Assembly: GCA_963796225.1 (NCBI GenBank)
Contig: CAWCLK010000030.1
Location: 1-64,000, forward strand
Source: CAWCLK01 sp963796225
GTDB taxonomy: Bacteria; Actinomycetota; Nitriliruptoria; Nitriliruptorales; Nitriliruptoraceae
Length of the DNA stretch: 64,000 nt
Direction of reading: 5' to 3'
Every line of letters starts with the position of its first letter. Positions within the stretch are counted from its first letter, which is position 1. Positions 53,211-62,492 of this stretch are shown here, piece by piece. Both the position numbers and the translations under genes were made by a program. Below the pieces are notes generated by a model. The model had not been told where the DNA came from, ran no database searches, and saw only the letters and a program-made list of their open reading frames with translations.

Positions 53211-54821
53211 ATGACGAGCATCGCGCAGCACGCGAGTCGGGTCGCGCTGACCGCACTGCTGACCCTGGCACTGGCCCTCTCGCTGGCCGTCGCCCCAGCA
53301 GTCGCGGTCCAGGACCTCGGCGCCGAGCAGCAGTTCCTCTCGCTGATCAACGCCGACCGGCGCGCCGCCGGCCTGCAGCAGCTGGCGCCGGTCACCGACG
53401 TGCGCAACGTGGCGCTGGCCTGGTCCAACCAGATGGCCAGCGAGCGGCGGATGTACCACAACCCCAACTACTACAACCAGTACGGCAGCTGGCTGCGCGC
53501 CGCCGAGAACGTCGGCTGGACCACCGTGTCGGACATGAACGACGCCTCGGTCGTCGCCGCCGCGGTCTCCCGGCTGCACAAGGCCTTCATGGACTCGCCC
53601 GGCCACCGCGCGAACCTGATGCACCCGGACCACGACCACATCGGCCTGGCCATCGAGCTGCGGGCCGGCTCCTGCCCCGACGGCGTCCAGCTGCGTGACT
53701 GCATGTGGGTCACCGAGAACTTCCGCCAGTGGGACGGCACCCAGCCGGCCGGTGGCATCAGCAACCCCTACGCCGGCACCCGTGACACCACCAGCGACGA
53801 CTCGACCCTCTCGCTGTCGATCTCCGACGCCGTGCACGACGGTGGCTTCGACGGCGACGACGCCACGGTCGAGCGCCTCGGCCGCACCGCCGACTCCGCG
53901 ATCCAGGTGTCCCGGGCGCGCTTCGACAGCAACAGCGCCCGGCACGCCGTCATCTCCCGCAAGGACCGGTTCCCGGACGCCCTGGCCGGCGCGCCGCTGA
54001 CCGCCGAGGGCCCGCTGCTGCTCACCTCCACCTCCGGGCTGAGCACCGCCGTCGCCAACGAGCTCCAGCGCGTGCTGCCCGAGGGCGCCACCGTGTACCT
54101 GCTCGGCGGCGAGGTGGCACTGTCCTCCACCGTCGACCGCCAGATCCGCAAGCTCGGGCTGAGCCCGAAGCGGCTGTCCGGCGCCACCCGCGTCGACACC
54201 GCCCTGGCCGTGGCCAGCGAGGTCCGCCGCCTCTACGGCGACACGGGCGCCGTCGCCATCGCCCGTGCCTCCGGCGCCGCGGCCGACCCCGACGGCCCCA
54301 GCGGCTGGGTCGACTCGGTCACCGGCGGCGCGTGGGCTGCCCGGCACCGCGTCCCGGTGCTGATCACCCCGACCGACCACCTGCCCTCCAGCGTCCGCTC
54401 GTGGCTGGCCGCCGACGCCCCCCAGGCCTCCGTGGTCCTGGGCGGCACGGTCGCCATCTCCGACGCGGTGCTCCGTGCGGTGCCGCACGCCACCCGGATC
54501 GCCGGTGCCGACCGCACCGCCACCGCCGCCGCGGTCGCCCGCCAGCTCTGGGGCGTCACCGCCAACAGCACCGACCGCCACTTCGTCGTCATCGACGGCT
54601 GGGCCCGCGACGGCTGGCGCCACGGCCTGGCCGCCGCCGGCCTCGCCGCCGACGCCAAGGCTCCCGTGCTGCTGGCCAGCGCCAGCGGCGGCTCGCAGCC
54701 CGCGTCGACCTCCAACCTCCTGTCGGCCTGCAGCACCCCGTCGGTCGACCTCCTGCTCGTCGGCGACCTCTACAACACCGTCGCCGCCTCGCTCGAGTCG
54801 CTCGACGGCCAGACCTGCTGA
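53211..54821 (+). CDS. Secreted CAP-domain protein with CWB2 wall-binding repeats
   Basis: 536 residues. Signal peptide (LTALLTLALALSLAVAPAVA). CAP/SCP-like domain at about 37-170: FLSLINADRRAAGLQQLAPV, MASERRMYHNPN, AAENVGWT, FMDSPGHRANLMHPD and HIGLAIEL. Three CWB2 repeats at about 210-530, with ISRKDRFPDALAGAPL, VYLLGGEVALSSTV and VVLGGTVAISDAV. CWB2 binds secondary wall polymers non-covalently. ATG 53211 is preceded by an in-frame GTG at 53202 with no better ribosome site. Bacterial CAP proteins have no single known activity. Confidence 0.9.
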   Translation: MTSIAQHASRVALTALLTLALALSLAVAPAVAVQDLGAEQQFLSLINADRRAAGLQQLAPVTDVRNVALAWSNQMASERRMYHNPNYYNQYGSWLRAAENVGWTTVSDMNDASVVAAAVSRLHKAFMDSPGHRANLMHPDHDHIGLAIELRAGSCPDGVQLRDCMWVTENFRQWDGTQPAGGISNPYAGTRDTTSDDSTLSLSISDAVHDGGFDGDDATVERLGRTADSAIQVSRARFDSNSARHAVISRKDRFPDALAGAPLTAEGPLLLTSTSGLSTAVANELQRVLPEGATVYLLGGEVALSSTVDRQIRKLGLSPKRLSGATRVDTALAVASEVRRLYGDTGAVAIARASGAAADPDGPSGWVDSVTGGAWAARHRVPVLITPTDHLPSSVRSWLAADAPQASVVLGGTVAISDAVLRAVPHATRIAGADRTATAAAVARQLWGVTANSTDRHFVVIDGWARDGWRHGLAAAGLAADAKAPVLLASASGGSQPASTSNLLSACSTPSVDLLLVGDLYNTVAASLESLDGQTC

Positions 54822-54837
54822 CCCTCACGACCTGCGC

Positions 54838-56272
54838 TCACCGAGGGCGCGGACTCCATGGGCCCCGGCACCGCGCCGGGGCCCAGTCCGTTCGATGCTC
54901 GGGCGGCGGCCCGTCGCGATGTGGCACAACGGGACCTGGCGCAGCGGGCGCGTCCGCCCTCGGTCGCTGCTCGGGCGGTGGCCCGGTCAGGCGCGGGGCG
55001 GTCAGCGACGCCCCGTCGCCGGGCAGCGCCAGCATGCGGTCCAACGCGACCCGGGCCCAGTGGCGAGTGTCCGCGTCGACACGAACCTCGTTGACGACGG
55101 TGCCCTCGACCAGGTTCTCGAGCACCCACACCAGGTGGGGCAGGTCGATGCGGTTCATCGTCGCGCAGAAGCAGACGGTGTCGTCGAGGAACATGATCCG
55201 CTTGTCGGGGTGCTCGTCCGCAAGACGTCGGACCAGGTTCAGCTCGGTGGCGATGGCGATGTCGGACCCCGCCGGTGCCTGCTCGACCCAGCGGATGATC
55301 TGCGACGTCGAGCCGACCTGGTCGGCCTCGAGCACGACCTCGTGGCGGCACTCGGGGTGGGCGAACACCTGCACGCCGGGGACCTGCGTCCGCATCGCCG
55401 TGACCATCTCCGGCAGGAAGCGGGCGTGGACCGAGCAGTGGCCCTTCCACAGCACCACGCGGGCGTCACGCAGCTGCTGGTCGGTCAGCCCGCCGTCGGG
55501 CTGCCACGGGTCGTAGACCACGCAGTCGTCGAGCTCCAGCCCCAGTCCGAGCACCGCGGTGTTGCGCCCGAGGTGCTGGTCGGGGAGGAAGAGGACCTTG
55601 CCCGTCGTCGGCCGCACGCTCGTCGAAGGCCCACTGCATGGCCCGCGGGGCGTTCGAGGAGGTGCAGATCGCCCCGCCCCGCTCGCCGCAGAACGCCTTG
55701 ATGGCGGCGGTGGAGTTCATGTAGGTCAGCGGCACGACGTCGTCGGCCACGCCGGCGCGTTCGAGGCGGTCCCAGCAGTCGGCGAGCTGTCGCAGCTCGG
55801 CCATGTCGGCCATCGAGCAGCCCGCGGCCATGTCCGGCAGGATCACCGTCTGGTCGTCACGGCCGAGGATCGAGGCCGACTCGGCCATGAAGTGCACGCC
55901 GCAGAACACGATGAACTCGGCGTCCGCCTGCGACGCGAAGCGCGACAGGGCGAACGAGTCGCCCCGCTCGTCGGCGAACGCGATGACCTGGTCGCGCTGG
56001 TAGTGGTGGCCGAGCACCACGACGCGGTCGCCCAGCGCCTCGCGGGCCGCACGAGCGCGGTCGGCCAGTGCCGGGTCGTCGGTCGCGGGCAGGTCCCCGG
56101 GGCAGTAGACGCCCTTCTCGGTGTCGGTGTCGGCACGCCGGCCGAGCAGCAGCAGCGGCGAGTCCGCGGGGATCGTCGGCCGGTCCGCGTCCGGCCGGAT
56201 GCGTGCGGCCGCGGGGCGGGGCGAGGCGGGGCGCGTCGACGGCGGCGCGATCGAGCTGGCAGCGGGGGTCAT
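54838..56272 (-). CDS. nadA: Quinolinate synthase (frameshifted; 3' end may be at 55002)
   Basis: About 420 residues before the doubtful tail. NadA makes quinolinate from iminoaspartate and DHAP with a 4Fe-4S cluster. Seen: VVVLGHHYQRDQV, FCGVHFMAESA (first Cys), PDMAAGCSMADM, TYMNSTAAIKAF, ICTSSNAPRAMQW, PDQHLGRNTA, FAHPECRHEVV (Cys), ATELNLV and DDTVCFCATMN (Cys). One extra base near 55618-55621 breaks the frame. The last ~55 residues are low complexity and run over a terminator hairpin; a TGA at 55002-55004 one frame over is the likelier natural stop. Confidence 0.9.
54851..54889. terminator. Bidirectional terminator between CAP/CWB2 gene and nadA
   Basis: Perfect 10-base arms GGGCCCCGGC (54860-54869) and GCCGGGGCCC (54875-54884) with a 5-base loop, extended by GGACT/AGTCC pairs outside. 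It follows the CWB2 stop by about 30 bases and would serve both convergent genes. Confidence 0.65.
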
Positions 56273-56284
56273 CGGGATCTCCTC

Positions 56285-56311
56285 GAGTTACTGTCAAACT
56301 GACAGAAACTC
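56285..56311 (-). promoter_or_regulatory. 27-bp near-perfect palindrome, probable NAD-regulon operator
   Basis: Arms GAGTTACTGTCA and TGACAGAAACTC around AAC, one mismatch in 12 pairs. It lies 13 bases upstream of the nadA start, overlapping the expected promoter. A repressor such as the NrtR type is known to control nadA in actinobacteria; the regulator here is not in the window, so this is inference. Confidence 0.6.
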
Positions 56312-56437
56312 TGGGGGCAGCGTACCACCGGCGGGGTGGGGGGTGGGACCCTGCCCGCCGCGCGCACCTGCGAGGACCCGTCGGACCGCCAACTAGCCTC
56401 GCCCCGGCCGCCCACCCCCGATGCCCGGGTCCACGAC

Positions 56438-57527
56438 ATGCGCGTCCTCGTCGCCCCTGACTCCATGGGGGGCCTGCTCGGTGCTCGCCGGCTCGCGGCC
56501 GCGATCACCCGCGGATGGCAGCGGGCACGGCCGGACGACGAGGTCGTGCAGGTCCCGATGTCCGACGGGGGCGAGGGGCTTGCTCGACGTCCTGCACCGG
56601 CCCCGGGACACCCGGGTCGAGGTGGAGGTCGCGGGACCGCTGGGGCACCCGGTGGACGCCTGGGTCAGCCTGCGTGACGACGGCACCGCCGTGGTCGAGA
56701 GCGCCCTCGCATGCGGTCTGGCGCACCTGCGTCCCGAGCAGCGCGACCCCCTGCGCGCGACGACCTACGGGGTGGGCCAGCTGCTGGACGCCGCCCGCGC
56801 CGCAGGGGCGCGGCGGGTGCTCGTGGGCCTCGGTGGCTCGGCCACCGTCGACGGCGGGGCCGGGGCACTCACGGGGCTGGGCTTCCGCCTGCGCGTGGCC
56901 GACGGGTCGGGGCTGAAGGTCGGCGCGGCCGACCTGCACCGTGTCGTCACCATCGAACGCGGGTGGGCGGACCCGGCCTGGGACGACCTGGAGGTCGAGG
57001 TCCTCGCCGACGTGCAGACGGTGCTCGGCGACGCCGCCCGCGTCTTCGGGCCGCAGAAGGGGGCGACGCCCCCGGTGGTCGAGCAGCTCGACGCGGCGCT
57101 GGCCCACTGGGCCGACGTCGTGGCTGCCGAGCTGGGGGACGGTGACCTGACCAGCCAACCCGGCACGGGCGCGGCGGGAGGGCTCGGCTACGGGCTGGCC
57201 GCGGCCCTGCACGCCAGGTTGGTGCCGGGCGCGCCGGCCGTCGCCGACCTCGTGGACCTCGACGCCCACCTCGCACGCGCCGACGTCGTGATCACCGGCG
57301 AGGGGCGGTTGGACGCGACCTCGTTGCAGGGCAAGGTCGTGGGGGAGGTGCTGGAGCGCGCCGGCGCAGCCGGCATCCGGGTCGGAGTGGTCGTCGGGGC
57401 CGAGGACGAGGGCGCCGAGCACGGCGACGCCGTCGTCGCGCACGCACCTGCGGAGGACCCGGACGAGGCGGACGAGCAGGCCGCGGCAGCCGGGGCGCGG
57501 CTGGCGGAGCGGCTCGGTCCGGCCTGA
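56438..57527 (+). CDS. Glycerate kinase, GlxK/GarK type (frameshifted)
   Basis: About 362 residues after repair. MRVLVAPDSMGGLLGARRLA and VPMSDGGEG form the N-terminal substrate loop. GLGGSATVDGGAGALTGLG carries the nucleotide loop, with VFGPQKGATPPVVEQLD, GTGAAGGLGYGLAAAL and VVITGEGRLDATSLQGKV further on. One extra G in the run 56575-56578 shifts the frame (DGGEG to LLDVLHRP). It phosphorylates glycerate. Divergent from nadA; no glyoxylate genes nearby. Confidence 0.88.
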
Positions 57528-57698
57528 ACCATCGCCTCCTGAAGGCAGCGGAAGGTTGTCGGTACACTCGGCGTTGGGTCCAGCGGTGCCCGCCAGCACG
57601 AGCGCGCACCCGACCATGCAGCACACCCACGCAGCGCTTCCCGCGCGGCGGCTCCCGCCCCTTCGACGGGACCGAGCCGGGACGACGAAGGAGCCCAC

Positions 57699-58058
57699 GT
57701 GAGCGCCGACACGACCGTCGACACCACGAACGTCCTGACCCTGACCGAGAACGCGGCCGAGAAGGTCCGCGGCTTCCTCGCCGACGCCGACGAGGCGTCC
57801 GAGGTCGCACTGCGCGTGGCCGTCCAGGCCGGCGGGTGCGCGGGCTTCCGGTACGCCCTGTTCTTCGACGACCGCGCCCTCGACGGCGACCTGGTCGAGG
57901 AGCAGCACGGGATCACCATCCGCATCGACCAGATGTCGACGCCCTACATGCAGGGCGCGGTGATCGACTGGAAGGAATCGCTGGAGGCCTCCGGCTTCTC
58001 CATCGAGAACCCGAACGCGTCCGGCTCCTGCGCCTGCGGCGACAGCGCCACGTTCTGA
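57699..58058 (+). CDS. erpA: Iron-sulfur cluster carrier, A-type (ErpA/IscA family)
   Basis: 119 residues. LTENAAEKVRGFLADAD opens the HesB fold; AVQAGGCAGFRYALFFDD supplies Cys1, and GSCACGDSATF the C-terminal Cys-x-Cys pair. A-type carriers hand Fe-S clusters to apoproteins such as NadA and LipA, both encoded here. GTG 57699 has GAAGGAG seven bases upstream. A terminator hairpin follows. Confidence 0.94.
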   Translation: MSADTTVDTTNVLTLTENAAEKVRGFLADADEASEVALRVAVQAGGCAGFRYALFFDDRALDGDLVEEQHGITIRIDQMSTPYMQGAVIDWKESLEASGFSIENPNASGSCACGDSATF

Positions 58059-58071
58059 TCCAGCTCGGCTG

Positions 58072-58101
58072 CGTCCGGCGTCCCCACGGGGGCGCCGGAC
58101 G
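58072..58101. terminator. Bidirectional terminator after erpA and the lipid kinase gene
   Basis: Arms CGTCCGGCG (58072-58080) and CGCCGGACG (58093-58101) with inner CCCC/GGGG pairing and an ACG loop. It lies between convergent stops at 58058 and 58110. Confidence 0.65.
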
Positions 58102-58109
58102 TCGCTGTG

Positions 58110-59012
58110 TCAGGCGGGCAGGACCATCGACAGGGCTCCCGGCAGCACGCGGACGGTGAGGTCGTCGAGGGGCTGGTCGGTCCACAGCTCGCCGTCGACG
58201 TTCCACGTCAGGCCGCGCCCGCGGACGCGGACGGTGCGCCCGTGCGCGACCGCCACGTCGTCACGGTCCACGTGGGTACCGCGGGTCACGGCGACGCCGA
58301 AGGCCCCCCGCGCCGCGACGCCCGTGGCCTGGCACACCACGACGTCGAGGATCCCGTCGTCGGGGCGGGCGTCCTCGACGAAGACGTGCCCGCCTCCGAT
58401 GGTCCGGCCGTTGCACACCAGCACCATCAGGGTCTCCGAGGTGTCCAGCGCCTGCACGCGCTCGCCGTCGACGGTCACCTCGCCGTCGAAGCCGCGAGCA
58501 CCGACACCCGCGAGCAGCGCCCCGAGCGGGTAGGCGAGCTTGCCCAGGCCCTCGGGCAGGTCCTGGCTGCGCTCTGCGGCGTCCACCCCGATGCCCGCGT
58601 GCAGCGCGTTCACGGCCACGCCCTCGTCGCCCACGGCGAGCAGGTCCAGCCGGTGCGGGAGCCCCTCACGCAGCACGGTCGCCATGGCGTCGGGGTCCCA
58701 GGGCAGCTCCAGCGTGTGCGCGAGGTCGTTGCCCGTCCCCGCGGGGAACAGGGCGACGGTGACGTCGTCGAGCCGGCCGAGGGCATGGAGGCGGTTGGCG
58801 GCCAGGTGCAGGGACCCGTCCCCGCCGGCGACCACCAGGCCGCGACCGTCGAGTCCCTCGATGGCGTCGTCGAGGTCGGAGCTGCCCTCGGTCCGGCACA
58901 GCACGCAGGCGTCGTCGAGGGCGTCGACGAGCCGGGCGACACGCTCGACGTCCTCCTCGGGCGCATCGGCGCGCTGCACCACGAGCCACTGGTCGGGGTG
59001 GGGGTCGGGCAT
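58110..59012 (-). CDS. Diacylglycerol kinase-family lipid kinase
   Basis: 300 residues from ATG 59012. DAGK catalytic core: LVVAGGDGSLHLAANRLHAL (GGDGS phosphate loop) and LFPAGTGNDLAHTLELPWD. The C-terminal beta sandwich includes VNALHAGIGVDAAERS, VCNGRTIGGGHVF and DDGILDVVV. Relatives phosphorylate diacylglycerol, sphingosine or other lipids. The N-terminal half before GGDGS is short and acidic. The 50 residues upstream of 59012 in frame are low complexity and excluded. Confidence 0.88.
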   Translation of the reverse strand: MPDPHPDQWLVVQRADAPEEDVERVARLVDALDDACVLCRTEGSSDLDDAIEGLDGRGLVVAGGDGSLHLAANRLHALGRLDDVTVALFPAGTGNDLAHTLELPWDPDAMATVLREGLPHRLDLLAVGDEGVAVNALHAGIGVDAAERSQDLPEGLGKLAYPLGALLAGVGARGFDGEVTVDGERVQALDTSETLMVLVCNGRTIGGGHVFVEDARPDDGILDVVVCQATGVAARGAFGVAVTRGTHVDRDDVAVAHGRTVRVRGRGLTWNVDGELWTDQPLDDLTVRVLPGALSMVLPA

Positions 59013-59070
59013 GGCGGTCCTCGCCGGTGGGGGTCGTCGGGGCTTCGGACGACCGGGGCGGCGTGGCGCG

Positions 59071-59137
59071 GTGTCCGGACGTCCTCCGGACACAGGCGTG
59101 GCGGCCCCGGAGCACGGGGGAACCCCGGGGCCGCCAC
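59071..59137 (-). terminator. Tandem hairpins after tusA
   Basis: First hairpin GTGTCCGGA (59071-59079) with TCCGGACAC (59085-59093). Second: GTGGCGGCCCCGG (59098-59110) with CCGGGGCCGCCAC (59125-59137), a perfect 13-base pair. They lie in the gap between the lipid kinase start and the tusA stop, so they probably end the desulfurase-tusA transcript. The rest of 59138-59265 holds no recognised feature. Confidence 0.55.
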
Positions 59138-59265
59138 ATGTGTGCGGGTGCAGCGTGTCCGCCACGCCCGCACCCCGGTCAGCGCCGGGTGCCGGACCCG
59201 AGGTACGCGGGCGGTACAGACGTGCGCTTCGCGCACCTCGTGTCCGGTCGCGGGGCGGCGGGCGC

Positions 59266-59529
59266 TCAGGCCAGCCGTTCCACCCGGAAGCGCAGCGCCC
59301 CGTCGACGTCGTCGACCGTGACCAGGCGCTGCCGGCGCATGCGACACCAGACCGGCACGTCCACCCGGGCGGTGGGGTCGTCGGCCCACAGCTCGACCTG
59401 CTCGCCGACGGCGACCTCGTCGACCGCGGCGGCCAGGTCGATGACGGGGCGGGGGCAGGCCAGCCCGCGGGAGTCGACGACGCGGGCGGCGCCGGGGGAG
59501 GAGTCGGGTGAGGAGTCGGGGGTGCTCAT
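59266..59529 (-). CDS. TusA-family sulfurtransferase
   Basis: 87 residues. VVDSRGLACPRPVIDLAAAV contains the CPxP motif whose Cys carries persulfide. The rest matches the small alpha-beta TusA fold (VGEQVELWADDPTARVDVP). ATG 59529 overlaps the desulfurase end as ATGA, so it probably takes sulfur from that enzyme. A Ser/Asp-rich N-terminal 15 residues precede the fold. Confidence 0.9.
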   Translation of the reverse strand: MSTPDSSPDSSPGAARVVDSRGLACPRPVIDLAAAVDEVAVGEQVELWADDPTARVDVPVWCRMRRQRLVTVDDVDGALRFRVERLA

Positions 59530-60707
59530 GGGGTCGGGCTCTCGGAGGAGGGGGTGGGGCGGACATGGCGACGGAGCTCGGCGACGGCGTCGCCCCAGGC
59601 GTCCAGGAACGCGTCCACGTCCTCGTCGCGCGTGGTCGGTCCGACGCTGGCGCGGACGTGGCCGTGGGTGAGCGCGCCCATCGCGACGAGCACGTGGCTG
59701 GGCTGGCCCGACGTGGACGCGCACGACGAGCCCGAGTGCACGGCGAAGCCCCGGCGGTCCAGCGCGGCGACCAACGCCTCGCCGTCGACGTACAGGGCGC
59801 TGGCGGCGACGATCCCGGGGTGGGCATCGGCGAGCGGGCCGTGGACCTGGACGTCCTCGACCTGCGCGAACCCGTCCCGCAGGCGACGGCGCAGCCGCTC
59901 ACGGGTGGAGAACTCGCTGCCACGGACGGCGGCGGTGACGTGGAGGGCGACGGCGGTGGCGGCGATCCCGGGCACGTCCGGGGTCCCGGCACGGCGGTGC
60001 CGCTGGCGGTCGTCACCCTCGAGGATGGCGGCGACCCGCGCCCGCGGCCCCATCACGAGGAACCCGGTCCCGCGCGCCCCGCCGAACTTGGCTCCCGACG
60101 CGGTCACCAGGTCCGCCCCGAGCTGGTCGAGGGTGACACCGAGCTGGCCGACGGTCTGGCAGGCATCGACGTGCAGCAGCACGTCGCCGTGGGCGCGGCA
60201 CCGCGCCCCGACCTCGTGGGTCGGCTGCAGCGTGCCGACCTCGTGGTTGGCGTGCTGCAGGTGGACCGCGAGGGTGTCGGGTCGCAGGGCGGCCGCGACG
60301 CGGTCGGGGTCGACCCGTGCGGCGGCGTCCACCGGGACCACGTCCACATGGAAGCCGTGGTCGTCGGCCAGCCGCTCGGCGGTGCGCAGGACCGACGAGT
60401 GCTCGACGGCGCTCACCACGAGGTGGCGTCGGGGGTCGCCACGTCGGACGGCGGCCAGGCCGGTGCCGGCGACGGCCAGCGCCACCGCCTCCGTGCCGGA
60501 GCCGGTCCAGACCACGTCGTCGGGCTCGGCGCCGAGCTGGTGCGCGACGGTCTGGGAGGCCCGCTCGAGCAGGTCACGGGCGGCTGCGCCCTCCCGATGG
60601 GCCCGTGCCGGGTCCGCCCACGCCACGCGCAGGGCGTCGGCGTGGGCGGCAGCCGCCTCGGGGCGGACGGGCCAGGCCGAGGCGTGGTCGAGGTAGACGC
60701 GCTCCAT
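59526..60707 (-). CDS. Cysteine desulfurase (NifS/IscS class V)
   Basis: 393 residues. YLDHASAWPVRPEA opens the chain. WTGSGTEAVALAVAG, SAVEHSSVLRTAERL, HANHEVGTLQPT and VDACQTVGQLG build the PLP site; the lysine is in TASGAKFGGARGTGFL. The catalytic Cys lies in HSGSSCASTSGQPSHVL. It removes sulfur from cysteine for TusA, Fe-S or thiamine use. ATG 60707 is chosen because the fold begins there. Coupled with tusA by a four-base overlap. Confidence 0.93.
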   Translation of the reverse strand: MERVYLDHASAWPVRPEAAAAHADALRVAWADPARAHREGAAARDLLERASQTVAHQLGAEPDDVVWTGSGTEAVALAVAGTGLAAVRRGDPRRHLVVSAVEHSSVLRTAERLADDHGFHVDVVPVDAAARVDPDRVAAALRPDTLAVHLQHANHEVGTLQPTHEVGARCRAHGDVLLHVDACQTVGQLGVTLDQLGADLVTASGAKFGGARGTGFLVMGPRARVAAILEGDDRQRHRRAGTPDVPGIAATAVALHVTAAVRGSEFSTRERLRRRLRDGFAQVEDVQVHGPLADAHPGIVAASALYVDGEALVAALDRRGFAVHSGSSCASTSGQPSHVLVAMGALTHGHVRASVGPTTRDEDVDAFLDAWGDAVAELRRHVRPTPSSESPTP

Positions 60708-60730
60708 GCGCGTCGACGCTACTCGGGTGG

Positions 60731-61309
60731 TCAGCCGATCATCTCGGCCAGCCGTGCGGCGAGGTCGGCGTCCGCGTCGACCCAGACGTTGTAGTTGTCG
60801 TGGTCGACGCCGATGCGCACGGTGGCCTCGCCCGACCGCATCGCGGCGGCCTGCTCCTCGGTGAGCACCCACTTGAGGTACTGGACCATCGGCGGCTCCT
60901 CCTCGCGGGTGCCCTCGTCGTCGGGGATGAGACGGGCCCGCTCACCGTCGATCTCGAGGACCAGCTTGTCGTTGACGCCGACCAGCAGGGGCTTCCAGCG
61001 GTACAGCTCCTCCATGTCGTCGATGCCGATGAGGAGCGTCGCGCACAGCTCGAGGTAGCCGGGGACCAGGACGTTGTAGGTCGCGAGCTCGTGGTTGACC
61101 TTCTCGGGGTCGGTGATCTGCTCGACGCCGATCATCCGGTTGACCTGCCAGCGGACGGTCTCGCGGTCCTCGAAGTCCAGCTGCATCAGGTCGCCGAGGT
61201 CGACCCGGCGGTCCCGGCGGTAGGCGATCATCTCGGGACGGCGACGTTCGAACTCCTCGGCCCAGGCCTGCAGGTCGAGGGTCAGGTCGTCGACGGTGAC
61301 GGGGTCCAT
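60731..61309 (-). CDS. DUF3501 family protein
   Basis: 192 residues. MIAYRRDRRVDLGDLMQLDF, ETVRWQVNRMIGVEQITDPE and ELATYNVLVPGYLELCATLL match DUF3501, a family commonly encoded next to rubrerythrin or ferritin-like genes. Function is not known; an Fe or peroxide link is inferred from neighbours. ATG 61309 fits the family N-terminus (VTVDDLTLDLQAW). Confidence 0.85.
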   Translation of the reverse strand: MDPVTVDDLTLDLQAWAEEFERRRPEMIAYRRDRRVDLGDLMQLDFEDRETVRWQVNRMIGVEQITDPEKVNHELATYNVLVPGYLELCATLLIGIDDMEELYRWKPLLVGVNDKLVLEIDGERARLIPDDEGTREEEPPMVQYLKWVLTEEQAAAMRSGEATVRIGVDHDNYNVWVDADADLAARLAEMIG

Positions 61310-61392
61310 GGGGCGGCCTTTCGAGGTCGGGGTGGACGGGACGACGATGCGGGCCGCCAGGGGCGACCCGCATCGTGCGTGCTGGGCGGGGC

Positions 61393-61815
<423 letters not shown>

Positions 61816-61859
61816 GGGTGGATCCCTTCCTGGTGGGCGAGCGGGAGTGCTCGGGGCGG

Positions 61860-62231
61860 TCAGCCGCGGCAGGTGGCACAGGTGCCACGCAGCCGCAGGT
61901 CGTACTCGGTGATCTGGACCCCCGACCGCGCGGTCGCGTCCGCGACCAGGCGGTCGGGCAGGGCCAGGTCGATGTCGAACACCGCGCTGCACTCGTCACA
62001 GATGACGTGCTGGTGCGGGTCGGTGTTCGCGTCGTACCGGGTCACCGCTTCGTCCGGCAGGCGCAGCTGGAGGAGCTGCCCGTGTCGAACCAGCAGGTCC
62101 AGCGTGCGGTAGACCGTCGCCACGCCGATGCCGGGTACCTCGGACTGCACCAGCCGCAGGACGTCGTCGGCGCAGGGGTGCGTGTCCGCCGCCTGGACGG
62201 CGGCGAGCACGGCCTCGCGCTTGGGCGTCAT
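61860..62231 (-). CDS. fur: Fur-family transcriptional regulator (PerR/Fur type)
   Basis: 123 residues, shorter than average Fur. Winged helix: MTPKREAVLAAVQAADTHPC, then GVATVYRTLDLLVRHGQLL. The metal-sensing region is DPHQHVICDECSAVFDIDL, and the structural zinc site is completed by CATCRG. The short N-terminus (no 10-15 residue arm) may reflect a later start. It is likely autoregulated through the palindrome upstream. PerR and Fur cannot be separated by eye. Confidence 0.92.
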   Translation of the reverse strand: MTPKREAVLAAVQAADTHPCADDVLRLVQSEVPGIGVATVYRTLDLLVRHGQLLQLRLPDEAVTRYDANTDPHQHVICDECSAVFDIDLALPDRLVADATARSGVQITEYDLRLRGTCATCRG

Positions 62232-62310
62232 GCGGAGGGCGTCGTCGGGTGCGTCGGCACCGATGGGGAGACTCCTGCACGCTGGGGTGGGACGAAGGAC
62301 ATCAGCGGTG

Positions 62311-62331
62311 TGAGAGTGATAATCACTCTCA
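62311..62331. promoter_or_regulatory. 21-bp perfect Fur/PerR-type palindrome
   Basis: TGAGAGTGAT-A-ATCACTCTCA, perfect 10+1+10. The core resembles Fur/PerR boxes (TGATAATnATTATCA). It sits about 80 bases before fur and 160 bases before the divergent response regulator gene. Confidence 0.75.
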
Positions 62332-62492
62332 GCTTGAGCGTAGCGTGGCGGGTCGCCGACGTCACGGCACCGTGCCGTGGCCGATCGAGCGGGCCGGGCC
62401 GCGCCGCCGTGGCGCGGTCATTGGCAGTGCGGGCCTGCCGGCGCGGTCGCAGTAGGCTCGCACCGACCTCACCGACCCGCGAGGAGACGACC

